DNA of 64,000 nucleotides from the NCBI GenBank assembly GCA_030068075.1, contig CM057843.1, positions 13,968,001-14,032,000 on the forward strand, given 5' to 3'. How positions within the stretch are numbered: position 1 is the first letter of the stretch; each line of letters starts with the position of its first letter. Both the position numbers and the translations under genes were made by a program. The notes under the pieces are model-generated. The model worked only from the letters and a program-made list of their open reading frames with translations. It searched no databases and was not told the DNA's origin. Of this stretch, positions 30,001 to 39,000 are shown one piece after another. This DNA comes from Paguma larvata (Eukaryota; Chordata; Mammalia; Carnivora; Viverridae).

Positions 30001-33000
30001 GAACCGCACAGGTGGTCTGTCTGCAAAAGAAGAACTATTCTTTGGGAGTGAAGCTTTGAGGAAGTTCCGCTCCTCCTTCCTCCTGCAGCCCCGGAAATCG
30101 GGACTGTTAACTTACCAAGGTTACTGCCGAGCCGGGAGCCGGGGCTGGTACTCAGGTCCGGGGAACCGCCGACGTCGCCGTTATTACCAAGACTCGGCAC
30201 CTTCTCTGGGGAAGCGCCCCCCAGGCCACCGCGAGCCTTTGGTTAATGTCTAGAACTCTGAAAAAAATCAATTTTGGCCGTATTTGCCGGTTTCTGACAA
30301 TTTTTTTTCCTGTAATGGGCCATGCTTTCTTTGTATGCTTTGTAATTTTATGTTGAAATGACGCTTTGAGTATCGTGACAGGATAGCTCTGGAAATTAGG
30401 CTCTCCCCTCCTCTGGCATGGCTCTTCTTGCTCGTTGCCATTGCCGTTCCGCAGTTGTCCGTTTCCTTAGTGATTTTTCCAAATCCCCCCCGTTTTTTTT
30501 ATTGTTTATTTTTGAGCGACTGAGCATGAGCAGGGGAGGGGCAGAAAGAGAGAGAGAGAGAGAGAGGGAGACACAGAATCCGAAGCCGGCTCCAGGCTCT
30601 GAGCTGTCAGCACAGAGCCCGACGTGGGCCTCGAACTCATGAGCTCTGAGATCGTGACCTGAGCAGAAGTCGGATGCTTAACCAACGGAGCCCCCCAGGC
30701 GCCCCCATCGTGCAGGTCTTTAGACCCGTCCAGCTGTCTTTGAGGAAGACTCCCGTTCACAGAGGAGAATTTCCGGCCGCCAGCTGAGACCTTTTTTCCA
30801 GCCTGCACATTTTTATACAGAGGAGAATCGTCCTCTATAGAGGCAGCCTAGACCACGCCCCTTTTACCCTCAACTCTAACCAATAAAATTTAAGGTAGGG
30901 AGGTTTTATTGGGTACTCATCTTGTCAGATAGAAAAGTGGTGTTTTCACCGGCTTACCGACCCATCAGTTAGGTTCGTCTGAGCGGGAGTAATGACTACA
31001 CTCCCCTTAAATGTAATTTTGGGGTCACCGATGACTCTCTTTTCCTCCGACAGAGACATTATTTACCTCGTGAGCCACGTGATGCCTCTTTTTGCTCCCT
31101 TTCATCTATTTGATGCCCTCGCGGTGAGTATCTGGAGTGATTCTAACCCCCGCCCAGTAGGCGTGGCCAAATCTGTTTTGCATTTCTAGCTTTTGAACTA
31201 AATATCTGTGATTTCATCCCGGAGAAGAGAGGGTTGCTGGTGCAAGCACTCTGGGCCGTTTGTGGGAGAGGTGGGTGACGCTGGGGCATAGCGATTCAAG
31301 GTGGCAGAGACCAGAGTCACCGGTGTCCTCTCTATCTGGGGCCTGAGTGCCCTCCCTGTGACATCCTGGCCACGTGATCAGGTCCGTATCCGCTGTAGCG
31401 TCCAAGGCCAGGCCACCTTCGAGTCAACTCTGACCGCTATAAAGTCTTTCTCTAGGCTGGTCTTCTGTCAACTTCTAGGAATTTGAAGATGCCTTGAGGC
31501 CTCTTCCCGGTTTCAGCCGTTAGCCCCCAAGACGTCACTTCTAGGCCCATTTGTCCCCAAGGAATTTCTTCTGTTTTATTATGACCACTCTAAGCTGTGG
31601 TACCCACGACTGCACACCAGCTGTGGTAAGAACAGTGTGGAAGAGGAGGAGACGGTTGTCACCACCCTGACTCTGGGCATTTTCGAAGCCCATGGTGGCG
31701 TTCGTATTTTTCAGCCGTGATACCGGACTGGTTTCTGCCGAGATTTCCATCAGCGAACCTTCAGTTTTCTTTTTTTAATCAAAATATTTTTAAAGACAGA
31801 TTTAAGTCATGTTACCTGGTGGGGTTTCTGATGAAAGCTGCTGTAGCTCGTTGTTGTTGTTAACCTAACTTTAGAAGCAAAACGTTTTTCTCTTTTATGT
31901 AATGTGCAGTTCTTGTTTTGAACTGTGTGATCCTGTCCCGCGCTGGGGGGTGTCCGCGTAGCCTCCCGAACTTGACGTGAGGATAGGGAAAGACTGTAAT
32001 GCTGGCTTTGGTGCTCCCCTCTCTAGGGCACCTGTGGTGGAATCCTACGGGGTACAGGAAAGCAGAAGATTGGTGCTATCATGAATGCCATCGGCTATTA
32101 TGTTTTTGGTTTTCCCATTGGAGTCTCTCTGATGTTTGCCGCTAAACTTGGAATAATAGGTATGTTTTTGATTCCTCCGTGATCGACCTCAAATCTCGTT
32201 TGTCATATTAAGATAAACTGCTTGAGATACAAATTAGCTGACCGAAGGGGCGCCCGGGTGGCTCGGGCAGTTGAGCGTCAGACTCTTGATTTCGGCTCAG
32301 GTCATGATCTCATGGTTCATGAGTTTGAGCCCCACATTGGACTCTGTGCTGATGGCGCAGGGCCTGCTTGAGATTCTCTCTCTCTCTGCCCTTCATGGTC
32401 TCTAGCTCTCTCTCTCTCGAAAATAAACTTAAAAGAAAAGTAGTTCATTCATAAGTAGCCCCTGTGGAATTATCTTCTCTCAAAATAGTCAGTGGCTACC
32501 TAGTACCGAAACACCGGAAATGTAGTGTTGAACAAAATAGACCTGATCTGTGTCCTCAGGATGAGACCAAGATTAATTCCACGGTAATTCCATTTGGGTT
32601 CAGGAGTGCAGGTGAGAAGAACTGGGTCCTGTGAGCGCCTGTCATTGGTTGGAGGGAACATCGGAGCCCTGACAGACTCACCAGAATCGGCTTGCCCTGA
32701 GGTGGCAAGTAATGTGTTAGCTTCAGACCTGAAACGTGATGAATTACCTAGACGAAGTGAACACCATTTATCGAAATGGTTCTTTCCCCACTGAATGATC
32801 TTGGCACGCTTGTTGAAAATTAGCTGGCCGTAGATGTATGGGTTTATTTCCGGACTCTCCATTCTACGCCACTGGTCTCTGTCTGGCTGATACCAGTACC
32901 ACTCTGGTTTGTATTACTGTAGCTGCGTAATAAGTTTTAAAATGAGGAAGTGTAAGCCTTCCAACTTTGTTCTTTTTTTTTTATTTTGTTTTGGCTACTT

Positions 33001-36000
33001 TTGGGGACCCTTGGAATTCCATATGAATTTGAGGGTCAGGTTTTCCATTTTTGCAAAAAAGCCATTAGGATTTTTATCAGGATTGCATCTAATCTACAGA
33101 CGGCTTTGGGAAGAATATCGCCATCTTCAGTCTCCCAGTCCATGAACGCAGGATTCCCATTTATTTCGGTCTTTAATTCCTGACAGCAATGTTTTGTAGT
33201 TTTAATTGTTTTTGCTTCCTTGGTTAAATGTATTCCTAGATGTTTTATTCTTTTGGATGCTATTGTGAATACAATTTTTTTTATTGTTATTTTAGAGAAA
33301 GAGTGCAGGAGTGGAGGATAGAGGCAGAGAGAGAGAGAGAGAGAGAGAGAATCTGAAGCAGTCTCCATGCTCAGTGCAGAGCCCAAAGCAGGGCTCGATC
33401 CCATGACCCTGGGGTCATGACCAGAGCTGAAATCAAGAGTCAGACACTCAGCTGACTAAGCGACCCACGCGCCCCTAGAATTATTTACTTAATTTCCTTT
33501 TCAGATTGTTCATTCATGGTATTTTTAAACACAACCGATTTTGTGTATCGACTATGTAAATGTCTTGAATTTATTAGCTCTAGTATTTTATTGTGTGCAG
33601 ATTTAAAAAAAAATTTTTTTAAGTTATTTATTTATTTTTGAGAGAGAGAGCACAAACCGGGGAGGTGCAGAGAGAGAGAGGTAGATACGGAATCTGAAGC
33701 AAGCTCCAGTCTCGGAGCCCGACACGGGTCTCAAACCCACAAACTGTGAGATCGTGACCTGAGCCAAAGTCAGACACGACCGACTGAGCCACACAGATGC
33801 CCCTGTGTGTGGATTTTTGAAGATTTTCTGAGTACAGGGTCATGTCATAATTAAGCAGAAATAACTTTACTCCTTTTCTAATTTTTAAATTTAAATTTTA
33901 TGTCTTTCATCAGAAGTGTACTCTTTAATCCCCATCACCCATGTCCCCCATCCCTCTAACTCCCCTCCCCTTGGTAACCATCAGCTTGTTCTCTACAGTT
34001 AAGAGTCTGTTTCTTCGTTTATTTCTTTCTCTTTCCTTTGCTCATTTGTTTCATATCTTAAGTTCCGCAGATGAGGGAGATCGTATGATGTCTGTCTGAA
34101 TCTGACTGACTGACTTTGCTTAGCACTATGCTCTCTAGCTCGATCTGTGCTGTTGGAAAAGAATTTCATTCTTTTTAACGGCTGAATAATATTCCGCGTG
34201 TGTATCTGTATCACATCTTCTTTATCCATCCGTTTGCTGATGGGCACTGGGCTGCTTCCGTATCTTGGCTATTATAAATAATGCTGCAGTAAACACAGGG
34301 GTGCACTTACCTTTTTGAATTAGTGTTTTCATTTTCTTCGGGTAAATGCCCGGAAGTGGGAGTGTCCGATCGTATGATAGTTCTGCTTTTACCTTTTGGA
34401 GGAACCTTCGTGCTGTTTCCCTGTGTGGCTGCACGAATTTGCATTCCCACCAGCGGCGCGTGGCACTCCCTTTTCTCCCCAGCCTCGCCAGCACTTTCCT
34501 TCTTGTCTTTTTTTTACTCGCCGTTTTGACTGGCGTGAGGTGCTCTCTCATGGTCTTGATTGGCATTTGCCTGGAGATTAGTGATCTTCTCATGTGTCTG
34601 TTGGCCATCTGTGTGTCTTCTTTGGAAAAATGTCTGTTCATTCAGGTTCTCTGATCATTTTTTAACCAGATTTTTTTTTTTTTTTTTTTTTTTTGGTGTC
34701 GAGTTATAGGAGTTCTTTATATATTTTGGGTATTACTCCCTTATCAAATATATCGTTTGCAAATGTTTTCTCCCATGCAGTAGATTGCTTTTTGGTTGTT
34801 TGATGGGTTCTTTTGCTGTGGTAATAAAGCTTTTTATTTTGATATAGTCCCAACAGTTTGTGTTTGTTTTTGTTTTCCTTGCCTGAGGAGGTATATCCAT
34901 AAATATGTCTAAGGGATTACTGCTTATGTTTTTCTACTGGGAATCTTACAGTTCAGGATCTCACATTTAGGCCTTTAATCCACTTTAAGTTTATTTTTGT
35001 GTATGGTATAAGAAAGTGGGCTAGCTTCATCCATTTTCATGTAGCTGTCTAGTTTTCTCAGCACCATTTATTAAAAATGTCTTTTCTTTCTAAGAGTTTT
35101 TTATATAATCTCTACACCAAATGTGGGGCTCAAACTCACAAACCCAGATAAAGAGTTGCATGTTCTACTCACTGAGCCAACCAGGTGTTCCCCCAAAAAG
35201 ACTTTTCTTTTCTCCATTGTGTATTCTTGCCTGCCTTTCTGATTTTAATGCTTTTTATTTCCTTTTTCCTGCCTTATTATTATGGGAAGGACTTCTACAA
35301 TAGGATTTTAACATTTTTATATATTCTTCTACAGTACTTTTATTTTTAAGTTTAAAAAATGTAAACACTGAAGTTCACTTGGTGTGAGATAATATTCGTA
35401 AAGAGATTTTATCGGAAATATACTAACCTTTTGTATACATCATGTCATTTAAGTGTGGATGATGACCGTGTAAGAAATGATCTCCCACTACTTCCATTCT
35501 AAACGTGAAGCAGCTAAAACATGAAGAATCTAAGTATTTGTCCCACGGATAGTAAGTGATGAGACAGGATTTGAACCCAGATAGTTTGCCTCCGTAGTTG
35601 TGCATGTTGTCTGCCTCTCTTTTAGCAAATTTTTATTTTCATTGTTTGGAAATTATACACTTTGTCAAGATGCTAAATGTATAGAATTGTGCAAAATAAT
35701 CTATCATATGCCTTTGGGGTAGGTTGTTATACACTTGTTCTACATATATATTCACATCTGTGTTTTCTGTAGCCTTCAGTAGCGGTGAATTTTTATTTTT
35801 TTATTAATTTTTTTAACGTTTATTCATTTTTGAGACAGAGAGAGACAGAGCAAGAGTGGGGGTGGGCAGAGAGAGGGGGAGACACAGAATCCGAAGCAGA
35901 CTTCAGGCTGCGAGCTGTCAGCACAGAGCCTGACGCGGGGCTCGAACCCACAGACTGCGAGATCATGACCCGAGCCGAAGTCGGACGCTCAACCGACTGA

Positions 36001-39000
36001 GCCACCCAGGCGCCCCTGAATTTTTATTTTTGAATGTGTAGTTTTTTGAGCGCGAGCGAGTGAGCGAGCATGAGCAGGGAGGAGCAGAGAGAGAGGGAGA
36101 GAGAATCCCAACCAGATCAAGAGTCAGACGCTTACCCGACTGAGCTACCCAGGCCCGAATTTTATTTTCTTTAAGAAAAAAATAGTCAACTTAGAAGATT
36201 GACGAACGCTTTAGTATGTATTCAGATAGCTCCTTTTTTTCCTGTATCCAGCCAGTTCATTTTTACCATATAAACATTTTGAATCTGCCCCCAGTTCTCT
36301 GTGAACTTTTAATCTTATAGCTATCATCTGAGCCTTCCCGTGTCCACACAAACAGGTGCTTAGTTTATCTTACTATTTGGAAATGTTACTTGCTGGCCTA
36401 ACGAGTAACTGTCTTCAATGTCATCTGTCTTTTTAATGACAGGTACAGGCTGGGGGCCTGTGGCGCATTCGGTTCATGTCAGGCTGGGCTTCATCCTTCT
36501 CTGTTTGGGACACACAACTGCCAAATATATATTACAGTCTCCTAGTGCTACCGCGCACTGTCCTCACCGGGGAAGTACCGTTCAACCAAATCGCAAGAGC
36601 CCCTGGCCTTAATGAGCTGCCGGGGCTTTCCGATACAACTTTCCTTAAAAAACCAAAACACACAAAAACTCTCTTCGTAGACTCTAAGCTCCTTTAGAAT
36701 AAGCAATGTCAGATCTCCCTCTTTTCTTTGTTCGCTAAGACGCTTTTTACGATTGTACATAGTAGGTTCTCAAGTTTGTTAAGTAACTTTTAAAAGTTTT
36801 ATTTATTTGTTTATTTCAGAGAGAGAGAGAACAAGGAGGAGGTGTAGAGGGAGAAGGAGAGAGAGAAGGAGAGAGAGAATGGCAAGCAGGCTCCACACTC
36901 AGCACGGAGCCCAATGTGGGCGGCAGCCTCACGACCCTGAGATCATGACCCGAGCTGAAATCAAGGCAGATGCTTAACCGACTGAGCCACCCAGTGCCCC
37001 CCCCCAAATACTTTTAAATTATTAAAATTATACTATAATAGTGTGGAAAATTGGGGAAATGCATCAAATATAAAGACAATTAAATTACGTTTAATGACAT
37101 TGCTTGATATGATGGCAGAGGCATTCGGTGAATTTTATTCCAGTATTTTAAAATTGTTCTTATTCCAGCATTTTTTCTATTATTCACAAACGGAGGGTTT
37201 TGCTGAATATGTAGTTTTCCCCTATTCTGTGTTAGACATGGTTTTTAGCATCTTTGTAATATTTACTCGTATCATTTCCGTAACACTTCCCCGACAGTCG
37301 AAACTTAAACTGCTTTTCTGTATAAGTAAGATAGTGATGAGTGCCCTAGGTGTACGAATCACTAATATTTCTGGATCTTTCCTTGGACGGGTTCCTAGGA
37401 ACGTAGTCCCTCGGTCGAAGTGTGTAAACTGTCCGTACACCTGCTTCTCAACTGAAGAGAAGTTTTGATGAGCACGAGTCTGCAGAGGGCTAGCCTCACG
37501 GTGCTTTTCCCAGTGTGGGGCCCCAGCCATGTGCTGAATTCGTATTCTAACTCCCAATTCATAACCGTATTCCAGCTCAGGCCTGACCAGCTTGCTTCGT
37601 ACTGAAATTGTTGACACAAAATCTCTATCTGATACACAGTGCTGTTTAAGTGGCTTCAATAGTTTCCTCTCATAAGTAGTTCATGGATCCCCTTATATTC
37701 TCAAGAAGCTTTTCCGCATAGCAGTTGGAGAGATCTTTTTCAAACTGGGCTTCCGTGAGCGCCTGGGTGGCTCGGTTGCGTAAGTGTCCGGCTCTGGATA
37801 TTAGCTGCAGTCATGATCTCACGGTTGTGGGACTGAGCCCTGTGAGGGGAGCATGGGGCCTCCGTGGGGTTCTCTGTCACCCTCTCTCTCTGCCCCTCCG
37901 CCCCATGGTTCTTTCTCTCTCTCTGTCTCTTTCTGTAAATAAACGTTAAATGAAAACCGAAAACAAACCAGAGCGGGCTCCAGAAAACATCAGGTCTCGC
38001 GTACACAGATGCACGCGCCAGTCTAAAACCCTTCAGTGTGGTTCCCATTAGACTTCGGATCAAACCTGGATCTTTCTGGGCCCAGACGCCCATCATCATG
38101 TCCTGCCTCCCTGGCCTTCTCTCCTCCCGCCCTCGCTCCCCTGCTCCTTCCTAGCCGGCTTCCCGCTCCTGGAACTTGCAGGCCGGTCTCCTCAGGGCCT
38201 GTCCTGGCGCTGTCCCCGCGGGCTCCTCGCCCTCCGAGAGCCACCTGCCCGTCTGGCTGCCTCTGGGCTGTGGGTCATCCCTCCCTCCAGGGCTCCGCCC
38301 AGTGTCTCTCGTGGCCCTTATCACCCTTCAGCCGTCACCTTTGCTTCCTCGGTTCTCGAGTGTCTCCCCCGGGAGCGCAGAAGCTCCATGCGGGCACTGA
38401 TCTCGTCGGCCTGTTCGCTTCCGTGGGAGACACAGCCCTTCCAACAGCGCCTGGCACCGACAGAGCCAGTAGACACTTGTTAAGCCAACGTGTGAAGCGG
38501 CAAACAGTCTTGTGGTGTTTCTACTGTTGACGGGTCGAGCGATTGCCACTGAGCGGCCCCGGGTGAGCCGGAGTCTAACCCGGTCCATAGTTACCTCGGT
38601 TTTTAGCGGGGGGGGGTTCTCACTGAGGCTTATTCTGTAGATCCAGAAGTTTCAGAAGAGCGTTACCGATGACGGGAACGTGACGGGAGGGCATCTGAGC
38701 CGGGATTCTCCTCCTCCGCCCCTAGGTCTCTGGTCCGGATTGATCGTCTGTGTCTTCTTTCAAGCCCTCTTCTATCTGGTGCTCATCTGGAGGACCAACT
38801 GGGAGAGAGTCGCAGAGCAGGTAACCGCGCGTCCTCGTGGGAGCGTGGCTCTCGCTCGGTCCCGTGGCGCCGGCAGGAAGCTTCGAGGCTCTGGGTGCTG
38901 AGATCGCCATGGCCGCGCGCCCCACTCTGACCCGCGGACAGGGCCCGGTACGAGAGGCAGGGGCGGGAGGCCGTCGGGCTTCAGCGCGTTTCCCGCCGAG

